DNA of 6,052 nt from Bacillota bacterium (GCA_009786275.1 WQTL01000359.1:1-6052), one strand, 5' to 3'. Shown: positions 1-4,372, numbered from the stretch's first letter. Translations and numbers: made by a program. The notes: a model not told the origin generated them from the letters alone.

Positions 1-2
1 GC

Positions 3-473
3 CGATACGGTATGTTATACTACGGCGGGCGGGCGCACGGCCTGGAATTCTTCGCCTTCGTTCACGCGGACGCCTACGACGGCGCGGTGTTCAGGGCGAA
101 GGTTGCCGGGCGGGAGGCGCAGGCGGCGTACCTGGGGTTGCTTCTTTCCAGGGCGCAGCACACCCGCAAGCTACAGGTGACGGCGGACGACCGGATCGTG
201 ATGCTGTCCACCTGCTCGGGGCGCTCCACCAACGGCCGCGACATCCTCGTGGCGCGCATCACGGACAAGCATTACGAAGATACCTTCCCAAAGAAGGAAA
301 CCGGCAAAAAGGGCAGCCTGCTGAAGGTGGACGGGCTGCCGGACCTGTGGATGCGCATCCCCTTAAGCTTCCGGATCGTCCTTCTGGTCCTGCCGCCGCT
401 GCTCCTGCGATTTTTGGCCTTGACAATCATGAAAAAGAGGCGTTCCCATGAAGAAAGCAATCAGAAAAATTAG
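3..473 (+). CDS. Class B-type sortase, 3' part only (cut by window edge)
   Basis: Sortases are membrane-bound transpeptidases that cleave a sorting signal and attach the surface protein to the cell wall or to a pilus. The frame is open to the left edge, so the N-terminus and the catalytic His lie outside the window. What remains shows the class B ending: the motif IVMLSTC with the catalytic Cys at residue 68 counted from the ATG at 12, and the expected Arg at residue 76 (STNGRDILVARI). After the catalytic core comes a hydrophobic stretch (IPLSFRIVLLVLPPLLLRFLAL) and a basic tail (KKRR), suggesting a C-terminal membrane anchor in addition to any N-terminal one. The last 26 bases overlap the next gene, a pilin-like sorting substrate, which suggests translational coupling and an enzyme-substrate pair. 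The family call is firm; the exact substrate is inferred from position. Confidence 0.85.
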   Translation, partial: RYGMLYYGGRAHGLEFFAFVHADAYDGAVFRAKVAGREAQAAYLGLLLSRAQHTRKLQVTADDRIVMLSTCSGRSTNGRDILVARITDKHYEDTFPKKETGKKGSLLKVDGLPDLWMRIPLSFRIVLLVLPPLLLRFLALTIMKKRRSHEESNQKN

Positions 474-1089
474 AAGGATTCTTGCCGTTTGCGCCGTCCT
501 GGCCTGCCTGATGGGCCTGCCGGGCCCGGCGGCTTATGCCGCGCCCGGGCAGACCGCCCTCACGGTGAAGCAGACGGTCACCGGCGCGGAAACCGAAACC
601 TTCGTCTACCGGCTGGTCCCGGCATCGGCCGCCAACCCCATGCCCGCAGGCAGTGGGGCGCAGGGCTATGATTTTGCCCTCACGGGGACCGATATCAAAC
701 TGGCCGGGCCGATCGCGTTCACCCAGGCGGGCGTCTATGCCTATACGCTCAGCCGGGTCACAGCCTGTGCCTGCGGCACGAAGGGTTATACGTTGAGGAT
801 TTATGTCGAGGACGACCTGTCGGTCTCCGTGGTAGCCCTCAACCCCGACAACACAAAGGCCATGGAGCTCCTTTTTACGCATACCTGCGGCGAGCCGGAG
901 GAGACGACAGCCCCGGAGACCGCCGCCCCAACCACGAAACCCTCCGAAAACGGCCCGAAAACCGGCGACGAATCCCGGGCCGGGCTGTACATCGCACTGT
1001 TCTGCGCGGCGGGCGTCATCGTGATTGGCTGCGCGGCCTATCTGATCCCGGCCGGCAAGCGGCGCAGGCAAAAGGACGCCGGCCAATGA
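448..1089 (+). CDS. Pilin-like (FctA/Spy0128-type) sortase-anchored surface protein
   Basis: A 213-residue secreted protein built like a minor pilin. Residues 1-31 form a signal peptide (basic MKKAIRKIRR, hydrophobic core, likely cleavage after AYA). Residues 35-147 look like one streptococcal pilin isopeptide-linkage domain: a VKQTVTG strand, a PIAFTQAGVYAYTLSRV segment like the family's ITFTKAGTYTYTI, then a GYTLRIYVEDD strand. A Thr/Pro/Glu spacer (148-168) leads to the sorting signal GPKTGD at 169-174, a membrane segment at about 178-200 and the tail GKRRRQK. The first residue of the pentapeptide is Gly rather than Leu. The usual closing motif FxNxY, whose Asn makes the isopeptide bond, reads FTHTC (143-147), so that Asn is absent, while Cys107, Cys109 and Cys147 could form a disulfide. 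An AGAGG ribosome site precedes the start. It overlaps the sortase gene by 26 bases, so the two are probably co-transcribed. Confidence 0.8.
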   Translation: MKKAIRKIRRILAVCAVLACLMGLPGPAAYAAPGQTALTVKQTVTGAETETFVYRLVPASAANPMPAGSGAQGYDFALTGTDIKLAGPIAFTQAGVYAYTLSRVTACACGTKGYTLRIYVEDDLSVSVVALNPDNTKAMELLFTHTCGEPEETTAPETAAPTTKPSENGPKTGDESRAGLYIALFCAAGVIVIGCAAYLIPAGKRRRQKDAGQ

Positions 1090-1314
1090 AAAATTTGAAT
1101 AACCAGGAAGGCTTTGCGGCAACGTGAAGTCTTTTTTCTTGGTATGCGCCGAGAACCCGTGCAGCCGGAGGAACCCGAAGCTCCCGTCACGCCCAGGAGC
1201 CGCTGCCCAAGACGGGCGACAGCAACACCATCGCCGTCATTGCGCTGGTGGCGCTGATCCTCGCGGGCGGGGCTGTGCTCTGGCTGCGCAAAGGTGCACA
1301 GCAGAGCAGCAACC
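1086..1314 (+). pseudogene. Broken LPXTG cell-wall-anchored protein (start and sorting signal remain)
   Basis: The ATG at 1086 overlaps the stop of the pilin-like gene as ATGA, the usual sign of a coupled operon, but the frame stops after 13 codons (MKNLNNQEGFAAT). Further on, one frame (1150-1194) reads REPVQPEEPEAPVTP, a typical Pro/Glu wall-spanning spacer. From 1194 a second frame reads QEPLPKTGDS, then a 20-residue hydrophobic segment (1230-1289) and RKGAQQ. The LPKTG signal is at 1203-1217. Restoring one C at about 1192-1194 would join TP to QEPLPKTG in a single frame, so a one-base loss is the simplest explanation of that break. The frame then runs on to a TAG at 1413 through antisense IS110 sequence, so the original end is also lost. 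What is left suggests a second sortase substrate with most of its body deleted. Linking the 1086 start to this tail is an inference. Confidence 0.65.
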
Positions 1315-1317
1315 TGG

Positions 1318-1520
1318 CCTTGACGCGTTTCCCATCCGCGATGCGGTCTTTGAAGCGCGTTGGGTCGCCGATTTTGGCCATCAATTGTTGGCCGGTTGTC
1401 TTGCCGCAGCCGTAGATCGACATTACGCACTCAAACTCCGGCAGGGTGCTGGCGGGTTCCATGAACCCGTTGGCACCGGCAGGATACTCCTGCGAGGTTT
1501 GGCTGCTGAACCTTGCGTAG
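1318..1520 (-). pseudogene. IS110-family transposase fragment (C-terminal Transposase_20 region)
   Basis: On the minus strand, codons from about 1444 down to 1325 read LPEFECVMSIYGCGKTTG followed by QQLMAKIGDPTRF. This matches the IS110-type pattern (E-V-MSMYGVGPxxGPQLMAEIGDVxRF), the helix-hairpin-helix-like part of the C-terminal domain. The same frame stays open upstream to about 1520 without clear similarity, and the expected next motif (AL-AFAGVD) is missing beyond about 1340. Neither the RuvC-like DEDD domain nor element ends are visible, so this is a fragment of at most about 200 bp that cannot transpose. It lies antisense to, and directly abuts, the ruined LPXTG gene, so an old insertion may have helped destroy that gene. 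I am fairly sure of the family and unsure of the boundaries. Confidence 0.65.
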
Positions 1521-1552
1521 GTGCAGGATTTTGGTCAATAATTTGCCTACGC
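1515..1552. repeat. 7-bp inverted repeat in gene-free gap
   Basis: GCGTAGG (1515-1521) and CCTACGC (1546-1552) form a perfect inverted repeat around 24 bases. It lies between the IS110 fragment and the end of the nucleotidyltransferase gene. It could be a remnant of the insertion boundary or part of a 3' RNA structure; nothing decides between these. Confidence 0.35.
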
Positions 1553-1556
1553 CTGA

Positions 1557-1579
1557 GCGGCGTGTTTCCGTCACGCCGC
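1557..1579 (-). terminator. Hairpin across the stop codon of the MNT gene (possible terminator)
   Basis: GCGGCGTG (1557-1564) pairs perfectly with CACGCCGC (1572-1579) around a 7-nt loop, giving a strong GC-rich 8-bp stem that includes the end of the nucleotidyltransferase gene. No U-tract follows on the minus strand, so it may be a 3' stabilising hairpin rather than an intrinsic terminator. Confidence 0.4.
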
Positions 1580-1888
1580 CCGCGCACTCAAGACCTGCCC
1601 GGTTCTGAATACCTCCGCGACGAACCCGCTATCATCGTGGGAGGAATCCAAAAGCACCGGCTCTATGTCCGCGCTGATGTGGCGGCGCAGCCTGTACAGC
1701 TGCTTGGAGGTTTCGAGGTAGTCCCCGGTGAAGCCGTTTAGTATAACGGCAATGTCGATGTCGCTGTCGGCGTGGGCGGTGCCTTTGGCGTGGGAGCCGA
1801 ACAGGACAACGGCCTGCGGGTGCAAGTACCGCTCAACCTCGGACGCATACCGCCGCGACATGCTCATAACAGTTGCTTTATCCAGCAT
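1571..1888 (-). CDS. MNT-type nucleotidyltransferase, antitoxin of a HEPN/MNT pair
   Basis: A 105-residue minimal nucleotidyltransferase. MntA-type partners in HEPN/MNT modules neutralise the HEPN toxin, in studied cases by adding AMP to it. The signature is complete: AVVLFGSHAKGTAHADSDIDIAVI carries the GS pair at residues 31-32 and the metal-binding DxD at 43-45, spaced as in GSx10DxD. The later HISADIEPVLLD segment (70-81) supplies the expected strand with a possible third acid. The length is normal for a free-standing MNT protein and the end looks natural. The ATG at 1888 has a good GGAGG site seven bases upstream. The start overlaps the end of the HEPN reading frame by 25 bases, so it is the last gene of the RHH-HEPN-MNT operon. 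Because the HEPN partner is broken, this appears to be an orphaned but intact antitoxin. Its enzymatic activity is inferred from the family. Confidence 0.85.
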   Translation of the reverse strand: MLDKATVMSMSRRYASEVERYLHPQAVVLFGSHAKGTAHADSDIDIAVILNGFTGDYLETSKQLYRLRRHISADIEPVLLDSSHDDSGFVAEVFRTGQVLSARAA

Positions 1889-2135
1889 AGCAGGGCCTCC
1901 GTTTCCGTCAGGATGTTCTTACAGGTCTCGAGCGTCAGCATGGCCGCCAGCTTCGCCTTTTGCTCCGGGTAGCGCGCGGCGATGTTCAGCGGGTCGAGCG
2001 TGCCTTCAGCGCCTTTTCCGCCGTCTGGTGACACATGAATCCCACATAGAGCAATCGCTTTGTTTGAAGCATTGCCCGCGCGGTTTCGATGTCGTAGTCG
2101 GCCAGGTCTAACCAGTATTGCGCTTTGTCGCTCAT
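1864..2135 (-). pseudogene. HEPN-domain protein (toxin-type), inactivated by internal deletion and frameshift
   Basis: From the ATG at 2135, preceded by a strong AGGAGGG site, the frame reads MSDKAQYWLDLADYDIETAR and continues to GFMCHQTAEKALKA, the unmistakable first half of a COG2250-type HEPN protein. It then hits a TGA at 1988-1986 after 49 residues. A different frame picks up within a few bases and reads LDPLNIAARYPEQKAKLAAM through to WIKQLL, ending at 1864. This is the family's C-terminal ARYP region and last helix. In intact relatives roughly 40 or more residues, including the H-D-L region, separate these two blocks, so the centre is deleted and the frame shifted. HEPN proteins of this kind are RNase toxins or relatives paired with MNT antitoxins. 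The gene is coupled to the RHH gene upstream by an ATGA overlap and overlaps the MNT gene downstream. The product is almost certainly non-functional unless the break is an assembly error. Confidence 0.8.
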
Positions 2136-2335
2136 GATTCTTCGCCCTCCTGCGTGTCGCGATCCATCTCATGGTCAATGGCGCGGTTGATGAAAGCATT
2201 CACGCTTTCGCCTTTGCTTTCGGCGTGGGCCTGTACCTGCTCTTTCTTGCCCTTCGGTGTCCGCACCTGGATTTGGTCATAGTTCTTTTGCATGTACTTT
2301 GTCACAGCCTTTTGCTGTGCCTTTGAAGCTGGCAT
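2132..2335 (-). CDS. Small ribbon-helix-helix (Arc-like) DNA-binding protein
   Basis: A 67-residue protein with the Arc/CopG-like layout: a basic N-terminus (MPASKAQQKAV), a short strand YDQIQVRTPKG (19-29) of the type that enters the DNA major groove, helix KKEQVQAHAESKG (30-42), turn and helix SVNAFINRAIDHEMDRD (44-60). The reading frame extends to 2428, but the ATG at 2335 is chosen because it has an AAAGGGG site just upstream and because similarity to RHH proteins starts there. Its stop overlaps the HEPN start as ATGA. As first gene of an operon whose promoter carries several palindromes, it is the natural candidate autorepressor, and a possible accessory antitoxin. Family membership is well supported; its target and its pairing with HEPN are inferred from position. 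Confidence 0.8.
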   Translation of the reverse strand: MPASKAQQKAVTKYMQKNYDQIQVRTPKGKKEQVQAHAESKGESVNAFINRAIDHEMDRDTQEGEES

Positions 2336-2399
2336 TACATCGCCCCTTTCCTGAATGTCCGGGACGGCCCCCGCATTCGGGGTGCTCTCCCATGCTCCT

Positions 2400-2428
2400 A
2401 TTATACCACAAAATTCTATCGATAGCAA
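2400..2428 (-). promoter_or_regulatory. Sigma-A promoter of the RHH-HEPN-MNT operon
   Basis: On the minus strand TTGCTA (2428-2423) and TATAAT (2405-2400) are separated by exactly 17 bases. The first palindromic site (2416-2426) covers the -35 edge and part of the spacer, so a protein bound there would block polymerase. Confidence 0.7.
2416..2426. promoter_or_regulatory. Candidate operator 1 (CTATCGATAG palindrome)
   Basis: CTATCGATAG (2416-2425) is a perfect 10-bp palindrome. With the next base it gives GCTATCGATAG on the minus strand, a core shared with the site at 2500-2509. It overlaps the -35 element of the minus-strand promoter. The RHH protein is the likely binder by position. Confidence 0.6.
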
Positions 2429-2445
2429 TATAGCATATTATACAA

Positions 2446-2461
2446 ATATCGCTAGCGATAT
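2446..2461. promoter_or_regulatory. Candidate operator 2 (16-bp perfect palindrome)
   Basis: ATATCGCTAGCGATAT is a perfect 16-bp palindrome midway between the two divergent promoters. It shares the ATATCGCTA half with the site at 2495-2510. An RHH dimer-of-dimers binding such repeats would be typical for toxin-antitoxin operons. Confidence 0.6.
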
Positions 2462-2489
2462 AACGTAAAAGTTCGTTCAACTTTCTGTC

Positions 2490-2518
2490 TTGATATATCG
2501 CTATCGATATGCTATAAT
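2490..2518 (+). promoter_or_regulatory. Strong divergent sigma-A promoter with extended -10
   Basis: TTGATA (2490-2495) and TATAAT (2513-2518) are separated by 17 bases, and TG at 2510-2511 gives an extended -10. The spacer is almost entirely the third palindromic site. Start of transcription is expected near 2525. No recognisable gene follows before the tRNA promoter, so its product is either a small RNA, a tiny peptide or a lost gene. Confidence 0.7.
2495..2510. promoter_or_regulatory. Candidate operator 3 (imperfect palindrome in promoter spacer)
   Basis: ATATCGCTATCGATAT differs from a perfect palindrome only in its centre and contains the GCTATCGATA core of operator 1. It occupies the spacer of the plus-strand promoter, so the same regulator could control both directions. 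Confidence 0.6.
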
Positions 2519-2524
2519 GTAGAC

Positions 2525-2602
2525 ATGGAACGGGGGAACGGAAGCAAGCGGGTTCCTAACTAACGTCCTCCGCCTGCGCCACTGTGGAACTTAGGGTGGG
2601 AA
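2525..2602 (+). ncRNA. Possible small transcript of unknown type
   Basis: This is what the strong plus-strand promoter would transcribe first. The predicted start coincides with an ATG (2525-2527) opening a 12-codon frame, MERGNGSKRVPN, without a leader or ribosome site. The bases have pairing potential: GGAAC near 2527-2531 with GTTCC at 2552-2556, the same GTTCC with GGAAC at 2586-2590, and CCTAA with TTAGG further on. These alternatives exclude each other. No known riboswitch or RNA family is recognised. It may equally be the leader of a gene that has been lost. Confidence 0.25.
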
Positions 2603-2616
2603 TTTACTATAGTAAA
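2603..2616. promoter_or_regulatory. 14-bp perfect palindrome, possible operator
   Basis: TTTACTATAGTAAA is perfectly palindromic and lies in AT-rich DNA about 28 bases before the -35 box of the tRNA promoter. It is unrelated to the ATCG-type sites to its left, so it would bind a different regulator or be an old element boundary. Confidence 0.4.
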
Positions 2617-2643
2617 AAATTACAATATAACATGATTTATCTC

Positions 2644-2672
2644 TTGACAAACGCCGGGGGATTGGATATAAT
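2644..2672 (+). promoter_or_regulatory. Consensus sigma-A promoter for the tRNA region
   Basis: TTGACA (2644-2649) and TATAAT (2667-2672) are both exact consensus boxes with a 17-base spacer, as is common for stable RNA genes. The start would fall near 2679, a few bases before the tRNA-like sequence at 2685. No other promoter is visible before the intact tRNA-Ala, so this one probably serves it. Confidence 0.8.
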
Positions 2673-2684
2673 AGATGTTGCTTT

Positions 2685-2728
2685 GGGCCTGTAGCTCAGT
2701 TGGGAGCACAACGTGTACTATTTACGTA
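2685..2728 (+). pseudogene. Truncated tRNA (5' half, Ile/Ala/Val-like)
   Basis: GGGCCTGTAGCTCAGTTGGG is a textbook tRNA 5' end: a 7-base acceptor strand, TA, and a D arm of GCTC (2694-2697) pairing with GAGC (2704-2707). The D loop is only six bases, as if AG were lost from GGGAGAGC. Three bases later ACGTG (2711-2715) can pair with TACGT (2723-2727) around a 7-base loop TACTATT, shaped like an anticodon arm but with A instead of the invariant U33. No T arm and no 3' acceptor strand follow. It sits exactly where a tRNA should start after the promoter. It is probably a decayed or interrupted tRNA gene co-transcribed with the intact one. Confidence 0.6.
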
Positions 2729-2762
2729 CCCCAGTTCCCCGAAAACTTAATAACACCAAAAT

Positions 2763-2776
2763 CGCCGGAAACGGCG
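2763..2776 (+). other. Small RNA hairpin with GAAA tetraloop
   Basis: CGCCG pairs with CGGCG around a GAAA loop, a very stable GNRA hairpin, ending six bases before the mature 5' end of tRNA-Ala. If transcribed from the promoter at 2644 it would sit in the tRNA precursor leader, where it could influence processing. Confidence 0.4.
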
Positions 2777-2782
2777 TAACTT

Positions 2783-2858
<76 letters not shown>

Positions 2859-2861
2859 AAT

Positions 2862-2895
2862 CAAAACGTCAGAACGCATACGTTCTGGCGTTTTG
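2862..2895 (+). terminator. Intrinsic terminator after tRNA-Ala
   Basis: CAAAACGTCAGAACG (2862-2876) pairs with CGTTCTGGCGTTTTG (2881-2895) around the loop CATA: 15 pairs with one G-T wobble. The U-run (2891-2894) is part of the stem, so termination would come as the hairpin completes. Confidence 0.8.
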
Positions 2896-2921
2896 GCTTG
2901 TTCGGTGGCTTTAGCGGGGCG

Positions 2922-3085
2922 ATGGACAAAACTGCCGCCTGCGAATTGCACAAGCTATCTGAACCAATGGACAAAATGTTTTTGTATATGGACAAACCGC
3001 TATAAATAAGGTGTTCAGGGCCTTGATGGATTCATTTAAACCAAAGACAAAAACAGCTTGTGCATATGGTATTTGAACCAAAGGC
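2922..3085. repeat. Cluster of degenerate short repeats in a gene-free stretch
   Basis: ATGGACAAA occurs three times (2922-2930, 2967-2975, 2988-2996). A longer unit of the form ATYTRAACCAAWGG appears at 2957-2970 and 3071-3084, with a looser copy at 3034-3051 that also runs into ACAAAA. TGCACAAGCT (2947-2956) and AGCTTGTGCA (3055-3064) are a perfect 10-bp inverted repeat. No convincing gene lies between 2896 and 3130. Binding sites for a recombination accessory protein or decayed duplications are both possible. Confidence 0.45.
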
Positions 3086-3127
3086 TTTTTGACTTCTACA
3101 CTTTTCCCGAAGCAGGGCGGTTTTTGT

Positions 3128-3158
3128 AAAAAGAAAGAGCGCAGCCGCACGACCGCGC
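3128..3158 (-). terminator. Intrinsic terminator downstream of the recombinase cluster
   Basis: On the minus strand GCGCGGTC (3158-3151) pairs with GGCTGCGC (3146-3139) around a 4-base loop, eight pairs with two G-T wobbles, followed by the pyrimidine-rich run TCTTTCTTTTT (3138-3128). It lies about 26 bases after the end of the recombinase remnant at 3184. Confidence 0.65.
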
Positions 3159-3183
3159 CCCCAAATTCACAGGGGTCAAATCC

Positions 3184-3400
3184 CTACTTCCCCACGCGCA
3201 CTTCGCGCCCATCCCGAAACACAACCCCAATATTCCCTGCGGCATAAACAGTCACAACCTCCACAGCCGAGCGCCAGAGGGCTTCATCGAAACCCTCCAG
3301 CAAGGCCTCCCGCTGACTTTGCCGTCCTGCATGCGCTTGCGCTGGCCCCATGTGACGTTCAGGCTCAAAGATCTGCTCTCTTCCTGAGAGGAATGCGCTT
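3184..3400 (-). pseudogene. Large serine recombinase remnant B (middle and C-terminal pieces)
   Basis: From 3383 the minus strand reads EESRSLSLNVTWGQRKRMQD and then GKVS. This matches the segment right after the catalytic domain in TnpX-like large serine recombinases (EESRSISENVTWGxRKRxxDGKVS). At about 3310 the frame changes and resumes as LLEGFDEALWRSAVEVVTVY then VVFRDGREVRVGK and a TAG at 3186-3184, which is the family's C-terminal tail. The catalytic N-terminus and several hundred residues between these blocks are absent, and upstream of 3383 the frame meets a stop. It lies downstream of remnant A on the same strand, as in elements with tandem recombinases, and is followed by a terminator. 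It cannot be functional. Confidence 0.7.
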
Positions 3401-3464
3401 AAGGAGGGTGACTATATCCAACAACATGTCCCGGCTTTTGATCGCCTGTTTTGGAATAAGCAAT

Positions 3465-3488
3465 AAAAAAGCCAGCCCAATATGGCTG
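3465..3488 (-). terminator. Intrinsic terminator between the two recombinase remnants
   Basis: On the minus strand CAGCC (3488-3484) pairs with GGCTG (3477-3473) around ATATTG, followed after two bases by TTTTTT (3470-3465). It lies about 40 bases after the stop of remnant A and would end its transcript. Confidence 0.65.
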
Positions 3489-3525
3489 AATAAAATGTTA
3501 GTTCCCCCGCACACCCGCAGGGCCA

Positions 3526-4147
3526 TTATTCCTCCGCTACAATCAACCCGATGTAGTTATAATAGATATCAATCTGCTGCCTGCGGCCCTGGCCCCACCT
3601 TCCATTGGCCTGATGGCAGACAATGCGGTCTATAAAAACACGAACGATCTCAGGGGTTAATTCTGTTATGTCTGTGTATTTTTTAACAAGTGACAGAAAG
3701 AGGCCGATGTTTTCTTTGCTTTCCTGCGCGGAGCCGATGGTGCCTGTCAGGCGGGCGATTGTATCTTTCAGCCCGGACTGCTCGGCTTCATAATCTGTGT
3801 ACATTTTATCGAAGCGCTCGTCGGTGAGCCGCCCATTGGCGTTGGTCGGTGAACTGCTCCATATACAGCCCAACGCGCAGATAATCGCGCCCGACCCGTG
3901 ACATGTCTTTGACCAAAACAGCGGCAACATTGTCGTCATCGACTTCGCGCATCAATTCCTGCCAGCCGGGCCGGTCAAAAGTGACGCCGGAGTGCCCGTC
4001 GTCGATAAAAAAGCGCGTATTCCGTAGGCCCGCCTCGCGGGCATGGCGCGCCAGCAATTCCCGCTGATTCGAGATAGAATTGCTCTCGCCCTGCAAGGCG
4101 TCGTCGCGGCTCAGGCGGCAGTATAATGCTGTGATTTTGGCTTCCAA
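3526..4147 (-). pseudogene. Large serine recombinase remnant A (catalytic domain fused to C-terminal tail)
   Basis: Translation would begin at TTG 4147, behind an AAGGGGGG site. The first 99 residues are a nearly full resolvase domain: ALYCRLSRDD with catalytic Ser13, ESNSISNQRELL, FFIDDGHSGVTFDRPGWQEL and KDMSRVGRDYLRVG with Arg84 and Arg87. At about 3850 the text jumps, out of frame, to NGRLTDERFDKMYTDYEAEQ, the coiled region near the C-terminus. That frame continues through TDITELTPEIVRVFIDRIV to YYNYIG and the stop at 3526. Members of this TnpX-like family are usually above 500 residues; about 300, including the DNA-binding recombinase and zinc domains, are missing here. The first frame simply runs out at 3806. 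The active-site half could still be translated, but DNA targeting should be lost. Confidence 0.8.
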
Positions 4148-4207
4148 GAGGCATCCCCCCTTCTTTTGTTACGTAGCATTATCGCTCTAAAAAGCCCTAC
4201 AGTCAAG

Positions 4208-4372
4208 TCAATTCTTCGCGTTTTCGCGAAGAGTTTTCTTCTTGAATTCCGCTTCTGCGTTGCTGACAATCACGCGCTGCAAAAGGTCATGCAGCGTCTC
4301 CGTGGCGTCTTTGGCGGAGTAACTGTTGATAATAAAAGTCGATCCATTGACCGCTTCGACTTCGCGTTCCAT
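4208..4372 (-). CDS. Small TnpW-like transposon protein
   Basis: A 54-residue protein on the minus strand starting at ATG 4372 with a GGGGTG ribosome site seven bases before it. The segment VNGSTFIINSYSAKDATETL then HDLLQRVIV resembles the short TnpW family found beside tnpX-type recombinases, with its pattern of a G-x-T-ahydrophobic strand, an aromatic/Ser turn, K/D-rich helix and L-x-R-hydrophobic end. The C-terminus is basic (EFKKKTLRENAKN). It stops 60 bases before the recombinase start on the same strand, which fits a shared transcript. TnpW function is not established, so none is claimed. The reading frame and start are solid; the family name is a recognition by eye and could be wrong. 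Confidence 0.55.
   Translation of the reverse strand: MEREVEAVNGSTFIINSYSAKDATETLHDLLQRVIVSNAEAEFKKKTLRENAKN

Larger units (their letters stand above)
3184..4372 (-). mobile_element. Decayed integrative element module (TnpW-like gene plus two recombinase remnants)
   Basis: Three consecutive minus-strand genes of a kind found together at one end of TnpX-type transposons and integrative elements: a small TnpW-like gene and two large serine recombinases, both deleted internally. No cargo, relaxase or element end could be recognised in the window, so the outer limits given are only those of the recognisable genes. Confidence 0.55.

Noticed and set aside
427..1122. 231-codon minus-strand frame opposite the pilin-like gene
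   Set aside because: It is antisense to a gene with signal peptide, domain and sorting signal. The length is explained by GC-rich coding on the other strand.
1124..1741. 205-codon plus-strand frame from a GTG at 1124
   Set aside because: It runs through the broken LPXTG tail in the wrong frame, then antisense to the IS110 fragment and to the MNT gene. Its translation has no recognisable protein character.
2416..2510. CRISPR-like or iteron array
   Set aside because: Only three short, partly palindromic sites at unequal spacing overlapping two promoters. This fits operators rather than a CRISPR array or replication iterons.
2716..2722. Possible amber-suppressor (CUA) anticodon loop in the truncated tRNA
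   Set aside because: Position 33 is A instead of U, the T arm and 3' acceptor strand are missing, and it does not resemble known pyrrolysine or suppressor tRNAs.
2911..3150. 79-codon minus-strand frame with two PLVQI-like segments
   Set aside because: The internal similarity comes from the DNA repeats at 2957 and 3071. There is no ribosome site, and its start lies inside the terminator hairpin.
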